A stretch of 64,000 nucleotides of DNA, from NCBI RefSeq assembly GCF_003003235.1, contig NZ_PVUE01000012.1, forward strand, positions 62,001 through 126,000, given 5' to 3'. The notes beneath the pieces are model-generated. The model saw only the letters and a list, made by a program, of their open reading frames with translations, was not told the DNA's origin and made no database searches. This DNA comes from Antricoccus suffuscus (lineage in GTDB: Bacteria; Actinomycetota; Actinomycetes; Mycobacteriales; Antricoccaceae). Both the position numbers and the translations under genes were made by a program. Below, piece by piece: positions 8,684-17,472 of this stretch. Numbering within the stretch: the stretch's first letter is position 1; each line of letters begins with the position of its first letter.

Positions 8684-9442
8684 CTAGCGATTAAGGATCT
8701 CGGTTCCGAGACGTAGCGCACGTGCCACTCGGGTCGCTCGGTTACCGGTGACCCATGCACTCTGCAGGGCATCCGCGTCCGGAGGAATTTGTCCATTGTT
8801 GGATGTATGAGATGCGCCGTACGGGTTTCCGGTAATGAACTGGCTCGGCTCGGTATAACCAGGCGGTACGACGATGCCGCCGAGGTGGCACACCATCCGG
8901 TAGATCGCCTGGATGGTGCCTTCCTGCCCGCCATGGTGAGTTGCCGATGATGTGAAAGCCGCGAACACCTTGTCCTCGATAGCGCCATCACCCCACATCT
9001 GACCCCAGGTATCGATGAAAGCCTGCAGTTGCGAGGAAACGTTGCCGAATCGGGTCGGCGTACCGAGCAGGACGACGTCGGCGTACTGAACGTCGTCGGT
9101 CGTCGCGATTGGCACGGAGGCGGTTTCCCGAACGTGTGCGTCCCAGAGTGGGTTGGCGCCGATGATGTCGCGCGACACGGTTTCGCGCACTCGTACGACG
9201 CGTACGCTGCCGCCCGCGTCCCGCGCGCCTTGCGCGACAGATTGCGCGAGTTGGTGCACGATTCCGGTCGCGCTGTAATAGATCACCGCTACCCGCAACG
9301 GGTTGTCGTCGGCGTCGAAACCCTTGGGAGTCACCGTTTTGCGAGGAGGTCGCGTTGGGGTGACGGACGTTGTCAGGTCATCTCGCCGCCCGCGCTCGGC
9401 GCCGCCGAGGTAGGTCGTCTGGAAGGAGTCTTCCTCTGTCAC
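8684..9442 (-). CDS. WrbA-like NAD(P)H:quinone oxidoreductase (flavodoxin fold)
   Basis: 252 residues. The flavodoxin FMN-phosphate loop is YYSATGIVHQLA, followed by VVLLGTPTRFGNVSSQLQAFID and AAFTSSATHHGGQE, the WrbA signature segments; these enzymes reduce quinones by two electrons. Roughly 50 residues precede the flavodoxin domain (VTPTRPPRKTVTPKGFDADD), polar and probably disordered; typical WrbA is about 200 residues. GTG 9442 has CGGAAG upstream, which supports the long form, but no internal start with a better ribosome site is obvious. Confidence 0.85.
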   Translation of the reverse strand: MTEEDSFQTTYLGGAERGRRDDLTTSVTPTRPPRKTVTPKGFDADDNPLRVAVIYYSATGIVHQLAQSVAQGARDAGGSVRVVRVRETVSRDIIGANPLWDAHVRETASVPIATTDDVQYADVVLLGTPTRFGNVSSQLQAFIDTWGQMWGDGAIEDKVFAAFTSSATHHGGQEGTIQAIYRMVCHLGGIVVPPGYTEPSQFITGNPYGASHTSNNGQIPPDADALQSAWVTGNRATRVARALRLGTEILNR

Positions 9443-9519
9443 CGCACTACTTCCGTCGAGGTGGTCTTGCGCAGCATCTTTTCATGTGTGCGCAAGACGA
9501 CCTCGAACGGGCAGGTGAG

Positions 9520-9936
9520 TTAGGCCTTGGCGCCGGCGATGTTGACCAGCCAGCTCACGCCGTACTTGTCGATACACATGCCGAAACTGTCGCCCCACGG
9601 CGCCTGCGCCAGCTGCTCGAGCACCGTGCCGTCGGCGGAGATCTTCTCCCAGTAGCCTCGCAGCTCGGCATCGTCCTCACCGCTCAGCGAAACGGACATG
9701 GCGCTACCCGGCGTGAATTCCATATGCGCCGGTACGTCGGCGCCCATCAAGGTGAGGCCGTTATCGGTGCTGAGCATGGAGTGCATGATCTGGTCCTTCT
9801 CCGCAGGGTCTTCGCTTGCTCCCAAGTCGGCGAAGGTGCTGATGTCAAGCTGCCCGCCAAAGACAGATTGGTAGAACTCCATTGCCTGACGGGCGGTGCC
9901 ACGGAAATTCAGGTACGGGTTGAGGATGGTGCCCAT
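9520..9936 (-). CDS. VOC-fold PhnB-like protein
   Basis: 138 residues of the glyoxalase/bleomycin-resistance superfamily, PhnB/3-demethylubiquinone-methyltransferase-like subgroup. It opens NPYLNFRGTARQAMEFYQSVFGG and ends APWGDSFGMCIDKYGVSWLVNI, both diagnostic. These proteins are small dimeric metal-binding or binding-only domains of unclear substrate. Divergent from the LOG gene at 10084, with about 147 bp between them that show no clear operator. Confidence 0.88.
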   Translation of the reverse strand: MGTILNPYLNFRGTARQAMEFYQSVFGGQLDISTFADLGASEDPAEKDQIMHSMLSTDNGLTLMGADVPAHMEFTPGSAMSVSLSGEDDAELRGYWEKISADGTVLEQLAQAPWGDSFGMCIDKYGVSWLVNIAGAKA

Positions 9937-10083
9937 GTCTATCGCTCCTTGCGTAGCGCGGGATGATCGCTTAATTGTCGGCCCATCTGCGAGGATTCAC
10001 TAGGGAACAGTGCGACAGGTAGACGGAATCTCAATGAACTTTTCCGCCGCACTCAAAACGGTCGTCCGCGTGCTCAGTACGGT

Positions 10084-10866
10084 ATGGGCATGACATCTGT
10101 AGATCCAGATCGCATTCGAGACAATCCACAAGAACGCCAGCGTGGACCGGTCCTGCTGCGAGGTGACCAAGTCTCGCCGGGTACGACGGACCAGCGGTTG
10201 CTCGACCAACGCGGCCCGAGCGACTGGGTGCATGCCGATCCATGGCGCGTTTTGCGGATCCAGTCCGAATTCGTTGAGGGATTTGGCTTGCTGTCCGAAG
10301 TGCCGACTGCCGTGTCTGTCTTCGGGTCGGCGCGCACGAAGCCAGATGACCCGACGTACAAGGCAACCGAGCGGCTTGGCGCGGCGTTGGCGAAGGCGGG
10401 CTATGCAGTCATCACCGGCGGCGGACCCGGTGCGATGGAGGCAGCCAACAAAGGTGCCCAGCAGGCGGGGGGTCTTAGTATCGGACTCGGCATCGAGTTG
10501 CCCTTCGAGCAGCAGTTGAACGACTGGGTCGACCTGGGCATCAACTTCCGCTACTTCTTCGTGCGCAAGACGATGTTTGTGAAGTACGCGCAGGCGTTCG
10601 TGATCATGCCCGGTGGGTTCGGCACGCTGGACGAGTTGTTTGAGGCCGTCACCCTCGTGCAGACCGGCAAGATCACCCGATTCCCGATCGTGCTGTACGG
10701 CACCGAATATTGGGGAGGTCTCGTCGATTGGATTCGCAGCACGCTGATGGCGGAGGGCAAGATTAGTCCTGGCGACGACGAACTGCTCCATTTGACCGAT
10801 GACATCGACGAGGCCGTGCAGTTGATCGTCGATTCGCAACGCAAGAGCGCCGGCAACGAGGCATGA
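10084..10866 (+). CDS. LOG-family protein (TIGR00730), cytokinin-riboside phosphoribohydrolase-like
   Basis: 260 residues. Rossmann-like fold with the nucleotide pocket motif GGGPGAMEAANKGA and the catalytic PGGFGTLDELFE. LOG enzymes hydrolyse N6-substituted AMP to release the base; many bacterial members simply cleave AMP-type nucleotides. The roughly 75-residue N-terminal extension (ending SVFGSARTKPDDP) is typical of the longer actinobacterial form. ATG 10084 or ATG 10090 could start it. Its TGA overlaps the ATG of the second LOG gene (ATGA at 10863), so translation is coupled. Confidence 0.88.
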   Translation: MGMTSVDPDRIRDNPQERQRGPVLLRGDQVSPGTTDQRLLDQRGPSDWVHADPWRVLRIQSEFVEGFGLLSEVPTAVSVFGSARTKPDDPTYKATERLGAALAKAGYAVITGGGPGAMEAANKGAQQAGGLSIGLGIELPFEQQLNDWVDLGINFRYFFVRKTMFVKYAQAFVIMPGGFGTLDELFEAVTLVQTGKITRFPIVLYGTEYWGGLVDWIRSTLMAEGKISPGDDELLHLTDDIDEAVQLIVDSQRKSAGNEA

Positions 10867-11420
10867 CGGACGAACGATTCGCGGTCTGTGTCTACTGCTC
10901 GTCGTCGAAGGGCATCGATCCGGCGATCGTCGACCTTGCGGCTGAGGTGGGTACGGCGCTCGCTCGTGAACGCATGATCGTCGTGAGCGGTGGCGGTGGA
11001 GTGTCCTGCATGGGCGCGCTCGTACGAGCGGCCCGCGCGGCAGGCGGCCGCACCGAAGGCATCATCACCGAGTTCCTAGTCGATCTCGAGGTTGCCGATC
11101 GAGAGAGCGACGAGCTGGTCGTCACCTCTTCGATGCGCGAGCGCAAGGCCGAGATGGACCGCAGGTCCGATGCGTTTGTCATCTTGCCCGGCGGCCTAGG
11201 GACGCTGGAAGAGCTGTTCGAGATTTGGACAACGCGCGGACTGGGTGAGCACAATCGACCGTTGTATGTCGTAGACCCCCAGGGGATTTTCGATCCGCTG
11301 TTCGCGGCGTTGCAGGGCTTGTGCGAGCGCGGTCTCATCAAGCCGGAGGCATTCTCGGCGCTTCAGGTAGTGCGCGATGTGCCGACGCTCATCGAACTGC
11401 TCCGGTCTGCGCGCGCCTGA
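10863..11420 (+). CDS. LOG-family protein, short form (Rv1205-like)
   Basis: 185 residues with VYCSSSKGI at the N-terminus, the SGGGGVSCMGALVRAA nucleotide site and the catalytic PGGLGTLEELFE. The length matches the classical LOG lysine-decarboxylase-like proteins that make active cytokinin bases; M. tuberculosis Rv1205, at the equivalent position near folP2, is the recalled counterpart. Starts inside the stop of the longer LOG gene. Two different LOG proteins made from one message may form homo- or hetero-oligomers or divide substrates. Confidence 0.9.
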   Translation: MTDERFAVCVYCSSSKGIDPAIVDLAAEVGTALARERMIVVSGGGGVSCMGALVRAARAAGGRTEGIITEFLVDLEVADRESDELVVTSSMRERKAEMDRRSDAFVILPGGLGTLEELFEIWTTRGLGEHNRPLYVVDPQGIFDPLFAALQGLCERGLIKPEAFSALQVVRDVPTLIELLRSARA

Positions 11421-11495
11421 TTACTGTCGACTCCGCTGCGCTTCGTTCGATCGACGAAAATGGATGACGGGTGCGGAGTCGGACGGACGGTGGGG

Positions 11496-12356
11496 TTAGA
11501 GAGCGCGGCGAGCATTCTTCGGCGGACGATCGCCACGTATGACCGAGACCATGTCGAGCGCTTGTCGCGTCTCTACAACATTATGCGCACGGAAAACCTG
11601 AGCGCCCTTCATCGCGGAGTAGACCGTGGCCGCGAGGGTTCCCGGTAACCGGTCATAGAGCCCGACATCGAGGGACTCGCCGACGAAGTCCTTATTGGAC
11701 AAAGCGACCAGGACCGGCCATCCGGTGGCGACCAGCTCGTCGAGTCGGCGGGTGATTTCCAGTGAGTGGAAGGTGTTCTTGCCGAAGTCGTGGCACGGGT
11801 CGATCAGGATGCCGTCACGGCGCACGCCGGCCGCAACCGCTTTGTCGGCCAGTGATGTGCACGTGTTGATCACGTCGGCGACGACATCGTCGTACTGCGG
11901 CCGGTCCGGATCGGTGCGCGGGGGCAGCCCGCCGGCGTGCGAGCAGACCAACGCAGCCCCTGTCTCGGCGACGACCGATGCGATCTGCGGATCCGCGCCG
12001 CCCCAAGCCTCGTTCACCAGGTCGCAGCCCAGCGCGATCACTTCGCGCGCGACATCCGCCCGGTAGGTGTCGACACTGATGACAATCGCCGGGTGCCGTT
12101 CGCGGAGCGCGACCACGACGGGACCGACTCGATCGATCTCCATCTGCACGGTGACCTCCTCGCCTGGCCCGGCCTTGACGCCGCCGATATCGACGATGTC
12201 CGCGCCCTCGTCGACCGCACGGGTCGCCTTGTCAATCGCCGCCTGCAGCCCGAAGGTCTCGCCGCCGTCATAGAACGAGTCCGGAGTTCGGTTGACGATG
12301 GCCATCACCAACAGGTCGGTGTCGGCGACGGTTCGCGCTCCGAGGCGAAGTCCCAT
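11496..12356 (-). CDS. folP2: Dihydropteroate synthase homologue (FolP2 type)
   Basis: 286 residues from ATG 12356, with AAGGA upstream; the longer frame to 12458 is not supported. TIM-barrel motifs include VMAIVNRTPDSFYDGGETF, DIVDIGGVKAGPG, ISVDTYRADVA, LVNEAWGG, and DPCHDFGKN. The motif after DIG reads GGVKAGPG rather than the GGESTRPG of canonical dihydropteroate synthase, as I recall for mycobacterial FolP2, which is not a functional pterin enzyme. The true reaction is therefore uncertain although the fold is secure. Convergent with the LOG pair. Confidence 0.88.
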   Translation of the reverse strand: MGLRLGARTVADTDLLVMAIVNRTPDSFYDGGETFGLQAAIDKATRAVDEGADIVDIGGVKAGPGEEVTVQMEIDRVGPVVVALRERHPAIVISVDTYRADVAREVIALGCDLVNEAWGGADPQIASVVAETGAALVCSHAGGLPPRTDPDRPQYDDVVADVINTCTSLADKAVAAGVRRDGILIDPCHDFGKNTFHSLEITRRLDELVATGWPVLVALSNKDFVGESLDVGLYDRLPGTLAATVYSAMKGAQVFRAHNVVETRQALDMVSVIRGDRPPKNARRAL

Positions 12357-12472
12357 GTAATCAGTCCTTGGCGTACGTCGATGGCTGGTTGCGGCAGGCT
12401 CTCCAAACCGCAACCACGATGCTAGCGACGGACGTACGACGTCCGCAGCGGCCCACATGACAGTATTGGAGG

Positions 12473-12802
12473 GTGGGCGAGTTTCTCTGGGTTTTCTTCG
12501 GGCTGATTGTGGTGTCTGGCCTGCTCTACTTCGTCATCACCGTTGTGTTCGGCCCTGGCGAGGAGCGGGTGGACAGTTCGCCAGACTCGTCGCCGGTGGT
12601 GCTGCCGCACGGCCGGGTGCTGGCGCCCGAGGACCTCGATAAGGTCCGGTTGCCGGTGGCGTTTCGTGGCTATCGGATGGCCGAGGTCGACGCTTTGCTC
12701 GATCGTCTTAGCGAAGAGTTGGCGATCCGGGACGCGCTCGCGCGCTCGCCGCAGCCTCTCGGGCACGACGACTCACCGGAGGACCCGCCGCCAGTTCCAT
12801 AG
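12473..12802 (+). CDS. Small membrane-anchored DivIVA-domain protein
   Basis: 109 residues beginning GTG 12473. One N-terminal membrane helix (about residues 4-26, FLWVFFGLIVVSGLLYFVIT), a short linker, then the DivIVA-type membrane-curvature motif VRLPVAFRGYRMAEVDALLDRL near residues 58-79; the rest is a short acidic/proline tail. It matches in size and position the Rv1209-type protein downstream of folP2 in mycobacteria. The role may be polar growth or septum recruitment, but this is inference from the domain. Divergent from folP2 with start codons about 117 bp apart. Confidence 0.85.
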   Translation: MGEFLWVFFGLIVVSGLLYFVITVVFGPGEERVDSSPDSSPVVLPHGRVLAPEDLDKVRLPVAFRGYRMAEVDALLDRLSEELAIRDALARSPQPLGHDDSPEDPPPVP

Positions 12803-12870
12803 ATCGGCCACGGCCGGCACTGAGCGAGCGAAGCGAGGCGACGTGTTCGCTGCGCTTTTCGAGTGGAATT

Positions 12871-13656
12871 CTAGCGGCCGCGGAACGTCGGCTTTTCCTT
12901 CTTCACGAACGCGTCTACGGCATTCGCGTGGTCCTCGGTGCCGCCGGCGACTGCCATATTGGCCGCCTCGTTGTCGAGGGCCTCGTCCAGAGCATGCGTC
13001 GCGGAGTACTGCACAGCCTGTTTGATCAGTCCGTACGCCGCCGTGGCCCCCGAAGCCAGGCGCGACGCTATGGCCGCCGCGTGGTCGGCGAGGTCAGCAT
13101 CGGGAACGACTTCGTTGACCATCCCGATCCGCAGCGATTCCTCCGAGCCGACCGGGCTCGCGAGGAGCATCATCTCCAAGGCTTTGGCCTGTCCCACGAG
13201 CCGCGGCAAGTGGTACGACGCGCCGCTGTCCACCGATAGCCCGATATTGGCGAACGCGAGCAGAAACTTCGCGCTTTGCGCTGCCACGCGGAAGTCGCAG
13301 GCATACGCGAACGACGCGCCGGCGCCGGCCGCCATGCCGTTGACCGCCGCAATCGTCGGTTTCGGCATCTGCGCGAGGGAGCGCACTATCGGGTTGTAAT
13401 GCTCGGCGACCGTTGCGAGCGGCGGGTTGCCGCTGCCAAGCTTCTCGAGATGTTCTTTAAGGTCCTGGCCAGCGCAGAAGGCGCGACCGCTGCCGGTGAG
13501 GACTACGGCTCGCACGGAGTCATCGGCGGCGAGATCGGCAAGGCCGTCACGCAGCGCCGTTTTCATTTCATCGGTGAGCGAGTTGAGCGCGTCCGGACGA
13601 TTCATCGTCACGGTGGCAACCGGGCTGGCACGATCGATCAGGACTGTTTCGGTCAT
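12871..13656 (-). CDS. Enoyl-CoA hydratase/isomerase (PaaG-like crotonase)
   Basis: 261 residues. Crotonase motifs: MNRPDALNSLTDEM, oxyanion loop GSGRAFCAGQDLKEH, AVNGMAAGAGASFAYACDFRVAA, and the NIGLSVDSGASYHLPRLVG segment in which Asp takes the place of the hydratase Glu, as in PaaG/1,2-epoxyphenylacetyl-CoA isomerase relatives. Sits where tagA lies in mycobacteria, so it is an insertion or replacement relative to that order. The 265 bp upstream, shared with the DUF3117 gene, contain the palindrome GTCTAGTAGAC at about 13720. Confidence 0.9.
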   Translation of the reverse strand: MTETVLIDRASPVATVTMNRPDALNSLTDEMKTALRDGLADLAADDSVRAVVLTGSGRAFCAGQDLKEHLEKLGSGNPPLATVAEHYNPIVRSLAQMPKPTIAAVNGMAAGAGASFAYACDFRVAAQSAKFLLAFANIGLSVDSGASYHLPRLVGQAKALEMMLLASPVGSEESLRIGMVNEVVPDADLADHAAAIASRLASGATAAYGLIKQAVQYSATHALDEALDNEAANMAVAGGTEDHANAVDAFVKKEKPTFRGR

Positions 13657-13921
13657 CGTTGGACTCCAGGTTCGGGCGCAGGTCTGCGGCGTGTGAATGC
13701 AGTCACGGTAGCGCGATTGAGTCTAGTAGACATCAGACGTCGGGACCCGGTTCGTCGATGCAGGTCAGCGTGGGGGAGAATTGACCGGGCTCACACTCGG
13801 CCGCTCTGAGAATCTACGGGAGTTCGAGCGTGAGGGAATGAAGCGAGCTTTATCCGAGCGCGCATGGACATATTGCAGCGCTGCGCTGAGCGATCAGTCA
13901 GCGGCGTGAAGGAGGAGAACA

Positions 13922-14089
13922 ATGGCGGCCATGAAACCGCGGACCGGTGAAGGCCCGCTTGAGGTCACCAAAGAAGGCCGAGGGATAGTCATGCGAGTTC
14001 CGCTCGAAGGCGGCGGCAGACTGGTTGTTGAAATGACTCCAGATGAAGCCCAGGCGCTTTCTGATGCTCTCGAGGGTGTTGTCAAGTAG
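13922..14089 (+). CDS. DUF3117 small protein
   Basis: 55-residue ORF that is short enough to be missed. It starts ATG 13922 behind AAGGAGGAG, an almost ideal Shine-Dalgarno, and reads MAAMKPRTGEGPLEVTKEGR..., with a conserved-looking acidic/hydrophobic end EMTPDEAQALSDALEGVVK. This is the actinobacterial DUF3117 family (Rv1211-like), found next to glgA in mycobacteria as here. Function unknown; the fold is probably a small beta sheet followed by a helix. A hairpin terminator lies 30 bp downstream. Confidence 0.93.
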   Translation: MAAMKPRTGEGPLEVTKEGRGIVMRVPLEGGGRLVVEMTPDEAQALSDALEGVVK

Positions 14090-14119
14090 CTCGCTTTTCA
14101 CTAAACACCGCACGATGTG

Positions 14120-14147
14120 AAGATCCCGGCCAGTTGGCCGGGATCTT
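14120..14147. terminator. Strong hairpin terminator between DUF3117 and glgA
   Basis: Perfect 12-bp stem AAGATCCCGGCC / GGCCGGGATCTT with the tetraloop AGTT. The A/T ends give a short U-run on each strand, so it can stop both the DUF3117 message and the convergent glgA message (ends 14157). Confidence 0.9.
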
Positions 14148-14156
14148 TGCTATCTG

Positions 14157-15329
14157 TCAGCGCAGTGATTCGTAGAGAGCCTTCGTCTGTACGGCGATTG
14201 CGTCCCAACCGAAATCCTCGCGAGCCCGCTCTCGGCCTGCTGTCCCGTACCGCGCACACGTCGACGGATCGGCGACCAGCTCGTTGACGGCGGCCGCTAT
14301 GTCGGACTCGAAACGGCCGGTATCCGCCGCGTCGTAGTGCACGATCGTGCCGGTCAGACCGTCGACGACGACCTCAGGAATCCCGCCCACGTCACTCGCC
14401 ACGACCGCGGTCTCGCAGGCCATTGCCTCAAGGTTGACGATCCCGAGAGGTTCATAGACCGACGGGCAGACAAACACTGCCGCGTGCGTGAGGACCTGCG
14501 CGACCTTATCGCGGGGGAGCATCTCGCTCACGACGTACACCCCGCTGCGTTCGGCGTGCAGCGTCGCGAGTAGCGCATCAGTTTCTGCCTTCAGCTCTGG
14601 CGTGTCAGCGGCGCCCGCGAGTAGCACCAACTGCACCTCGGGCGCGAACTGCCGGGCCGCCGCTAGCAGGTGTGGCACGCCCTTCTGGCGGGTGATGCGC
14701 CCGACGAACGTCACGTAAGGCCGAGCCAGGTCCACGCCGATCTCGTCCAGCACGTCGGTGTCGTGGTCGGGTCGGTAGAGCTCGGTGTCGATCCCGTTGT
14801 AGATCGTGTGCACTTTGGCCGGGTCGATCTGTGGGTACGCCGCCAGGACGTCTGCGCGCATCCCGTTACTGACCGCGATGATCGCGTCGGCGGCCTCGTA
14901 CGCCGTTTTTTCCGCCCATGACGACAGTCGGTAGCCGCCGCCGAGCTGTTCGGCTTTCCACGGACGAAGTGGTTCGAGGGAATGCGCTGATACGACGTGC
15001 GGTACGCCGTACAACAGCTTGCCCAGATGACCCGCGAAGTTGGCGTACCACGTGTGCGAGTGCAGTACGTCGCAATCGCCGAGCGCGGCGGTCATCGCGA
15101 CGTCGGCGGCGATCACCTTGAGCGCCGGGTTGGCGTCCGGACCGCCCGGCACCTCCTCGGCGAATGCCTGCGCGCCGGGTCGTTCCGGGCCGGCGCAGAA
15201 AACCGACACGTCGAGAATCTTGCTCAGCTCGCGGACCAAGAAGTCGACGTGCACGCCGGCTCCGCCATACACATACGGCGGAAACTCGCGCGTCAACACA
15301 CCTATTTTCAGCTGTTTCCCTGATCGCAT
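14157..15329 (-). CDS. glgA: GT4 glycogen synthase / maltose-1-phosphate synthase (GlgA/GlgM)
   Basis: 390-residue retaining glycosyltransferase of family GT4. N-terminal KIGVLTREFPPYVYGGAGVHVDFL carries the donor/acceptor glycine loop; C-terminal FVCPSVYEPLGIVNLEAMACETAVVASDVGGIPEVV is the E-x7-E donor-binding motif. The mycobacterial counterpart makes alpha-maltose-1-phosphate from ADP-glucose and glucose-1-phosphate, feeding the GlgE route, so GlgM is as likely as a classical glycogen synthase. Divergent from glgC, with only 42 bp between the start codons, so promoters must be tightly packed or leaderless. Confidence 0.92.
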   Translation of the reverse strand: MRSGKQLKIGVLTREFPPYVYGGAGVHVDFLVRELSKILDVSVFCAGPERPGAQAFAEEVPGGPDANPALKVIAADVAMTAALGDCDVLHSHTWYANFAGHLGKLLYGVPHVVSAHSLEPLRPWKAEQLGGGYRLSSWAEKTAYEAADAIIAVSNGMRADVLAAYPQIDPAKVHTIYNGIDTELYRPDHDTDVLDEIGVDLARPYVTFVGRITRQKGVPHLLAAARQFAPEVQLVLLAGAADTPELKAETDALLATLHAERSGVYVVSEMLPRDKVAQVLTHAAVFVCPSVYEPLGIVNLEAMACETAVVASDVGGIPEVVVDGLTGTIVHYDAADTGRFESDIAAAVNELVADPSTCARYGTAGRERAREDFGWDAIAVQTKALYESLR

Positions 15330-15371
15330 GGTGAAACAGTAGCCGGAACGTGCTGCTCACGTTAATCTCCG

Positions 15372-16598
15372 GTGGTGGCTGGATCTCCGAAAGTTCTCGC
15401 GATTGTCCTTGCTGGGGGCGAAGGTAAGCGCCTGATGCCGCTCACTGTCGACCGGGCGAAGCCCGCCGTGCCGTTCGGTGGGTCGTATCGGCTCATCGAT
15501 TTTGTGCTGTCCAACCTGGTCAATGCCGGGTTCATGCGGATCTGTGTGTTGACGCAGTACAAGTCTCACTCGCTCGATCTGCATATCTCGATGACGTGGC
15601 GGATGTCGGCAATGACCGGCAACTATGTGACTCCGGTGCCGGCTCAGCAACGACGCGGACCGCATTGGTACACCGGTAGTGCGGACGCGATCTACCAGAG
15701 CATGAACCTCATCAACGACGAAAAGCCTGACTATATTGCCGTTTTCGGCGCGGACCACGTCTATCGCATGGACCCGTCACAGATGTTGCAGCAGCACATC
15801 GAGACCGGCGCGGAGGTCACGGTCGCGGGGATCCGCGTACCGCGTGATCAGGCCTCGGCGTTCGGCGTGATTGATACCGACGAGACCGGCATGATGATCA
15901 CTCAGTTCTTGGAGAAGCCCGCCGATCCGCCGGGCCTGCCGGACGATCCGGACTCGACGTTCGCCTCGATGGGCAACTACATCTTCACTCGGGACGCCCT
16001 CGTGCACACGCTGGAGGAGGACTCCGACAACACCGCCAGCGCGCACGACATGGGTGGCGACATCATCCCGGCCATGGTTGAGCGCAACTCCGCCTACGTC
16101 TATGACTTTGCCGACAACGAGGTGCCGGGCGCGACGGCCCGCGACCGCGGTTACTGGCGCGACGTCGGCACCCTCGACTCCATCTATGAAGCCAACATGG
16201 ACCTGGTGTCGGTGCATCCGATCTTCAACCTTTACAACAGGGACTGGCCGATCTTCACCAACAATGCGCCGCAGATGCCGCCGGCGAAGTTCGTCGAAGC
16301 CGGTCGCGCGGAGGAGTCCATCGTGTCGACCGGGTCGATCGTCGCCGGCGGCCAGGTGCGCAACTCGGTACTCGGCCCGAGTTGTCGCATCAACCGGGGC
16401 GCGATCGTCGACGGTGCCGTGCTGATGAACAACGTCACGATCGGTGAAGGCGCCGTCGTACGCCGCACCATTCTGGACAAGAACGTCGTAGTACCAGCGG
16501 GCGCGCTCATCGGCGTGGACCTGGCAGCCGACCGGGAGAAGTACCACGTCACCGACTCGGGCATCGTCGTCCTGGGCAAGGACATGACCGCGACGTAG
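15372..16598 (+). CDS. glgC: Glucose-1-phosphate adenylyltransferase
   Basis: 408 residues; makes ADP-glucose from ATP and glucose-1-phosphate for the divergently encoded GlgA. N-terminal nucleotidyltransferase motifs [16 protein letters not shown] and [10 protein letters not shown], the substrate lysine region FLEKPADPP, and a C-terminal hexapeptide beta-helix ([26 protein letters not shown] region) that carries allosteric control. GTG 15372 and GTG 15375 are both usable starts. An 8-bp hairpin brackets the stop codon. Confidence 0.95.
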   Translation: MVAGSPKVLAIVLAGGEGKRLMPLTVDRAKPAVPFGGSYRLIDFVLSNLVNAGFMRICVLTQYKSHSLDLHISMTWRMSAMTGNYVTPVPAQQRRGPHWYTGSADAIYQSMNLINDEKPDYIAVFGADHVYRMDPSQMLQQHIETGAEVTVAGIRVPRDQASAFGVIDTDETGMMITQFLEKPADPPGLPDDPDSTFASMGNYIFTRDALVHTLEEDSDNTASAHDMGGDIIPAMVERNSAYVYDFADNEVPGATARDRGYWRDVGTLDSIYEANMDLVSVHPIFNLYNRDWPIFTNNAPQMPPAKFVEAGRAEESIVSTGSIVAGGQVRNSVLGPSCRINRGAIVDGAVLMNNVTIGEGAVVRRTILDKNVVVPAGALIGVDLAADREKYHVTDSGIVVLGKDMTAT

Positions 16599-16608
16599 CA
16601 CGTCGCGG
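16588..16608. terminator. Hairpin enclosing the glgC stop codon
   Basis: CCGCGACG / CGTCGCGG pair perfectly around a 5-nt loop TAGCA whose first three bases are the glgC stop. No U-run follows. It lies between convergent genes (next stop 16614) and may act as a terminator or as 3' end protection. Confidence 0.5.
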
Positions 16609-16613
16609 ACGGT

Positions 16614-17246
16614 CTACTCGGGCCGATGAATTGCGGCGATCAGGCCCTCGCCTATGGGAAGTACGACGGACAGCAGGTCCTCGCGCTCCCGGATCGCCTT
16701 ACCCAGATCGCGCAGTGCCACCGACTCCGCATCGCGCGCGGACGGATCGGCGACCCGGTCCTTGTGGAGCGCGTCGTCGTAGACCAGCACGCCGCCCGGC
16801 CGCAGCAGCCGTAGACCCTCTTCGAGTAGGTCGATGTAGTCGGTGGCATCAGCGTCGATGAAGACGAGGTCGTAGGCGCCGTCGGTGAGCCGGGGGAGTA
16901 CGTCGCGTGCGGCTCCGCCGATGACCCGGGTCCGGGAGTGCGGAATGCCGGCCTCGGCGAAGGACTGCTTGGCCGCGCGCTGGTGTTCGATCTCGGTGTC
17001 GACCGTCGTGAGTACGCCGTCCGGTCGCATGCCCTCAAGCAGCCATAGACCGGACACGCCGGTCCCGGTGCCGACCTCGACCACGGCTTTTGCGTCGATC
17101 GCGGCCGCGAGGAAGCGCAGTGTCGCGCCGGCTCCGTTGGTGATCGGCTCGACGCCGAGTTCCGAGGCCCGCGAGCGCGCTGCGGCGGGTACGGGATTTT
17201 CGGCGGCAAAGGACTCGGCGTACGACAGACTGGCGGCATTGGTCAT
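16614..17246 (-). CDS. SAM-dependent O-methyltransferase (Rv1220c-like)
   Basis: 210 residues from ATG 17246. Class I methyltransferase of the catechol/caffeoyl-CoA O-methyltransferase type: SAM motif I VVEVGTGTGVSGLWL, acidic motif VDTEIEHQ, metal-site VFIDADATDYIDLLEEGLRLLRPGG and VYDDALHKDRVADP. The same gene stands upstream of sigE in mycobacteria. Natural substrate unknown. The in-frame extension to 17276 looks like upstream leader, not protein. Confidence 0.9.
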   Translation of the reverse strand: MTNAASLSYAESFAAENPVPAAARSRASELGVEPITNGAGATLRFLAAAIDAKAVVEVGTGTGVSGLWLLEGMRPDGVLTTVDTEIEHQRAAKQSFAEAGIPHSRTRVIGGAARDVLPRLTDGAYDLVFIDADATDYIDLLEEGLRLLRPGGVLVYDDALHKDRVADPSARDAESVALRDLGKAIREREDLLSVVLPIGEGLIAAIHRPE

Positions 17247-17416
17247 GGCCTTGAGCCTATCGGCACACCGACGCATCGCCGGGTAATGACGCGGGTATCG
17301 GCACGATCAATGGGCGCGCCGCGGGTCACACTGCGGACACCGCATTCCTGTGTTGGCGCTGTGCGAGCAGGGCCACTCTGTGACAACCCTGTGAATCGAT
17401 GCGACGGGGTAGGAAC

Positions 17417-17445
17417 GGAACAACAACTAAGGCAGAATCGTTGTT
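17417..17445 (+). promoter_or_regulatory. ECF-type (SigE-like) promoter upstream of sigE
   Basis: GGAAC at 17417-17421, 17-bp spacer, CGTTGTT at 17439-17445, about 28 bp before the sigE start. This matches the GGAAC-N16/18-CGTT pattern of extracytoplasmic-function sigma promoters and suggests autoregulation. A second GGAAC directly precedes it (17412-17416). Confidence 0.7.
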
Positions 17446-17472
17446 ACCGAACGCAGCATTTGAGATCGTCAG

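Noticed and set aside
13720-13730. Palindrome GTCTAGTAGAC upstream of the crotonase at 12871
   Set aside because: Only 11 bp and a single copy; no adjacent regulator, so not listed as an operator.
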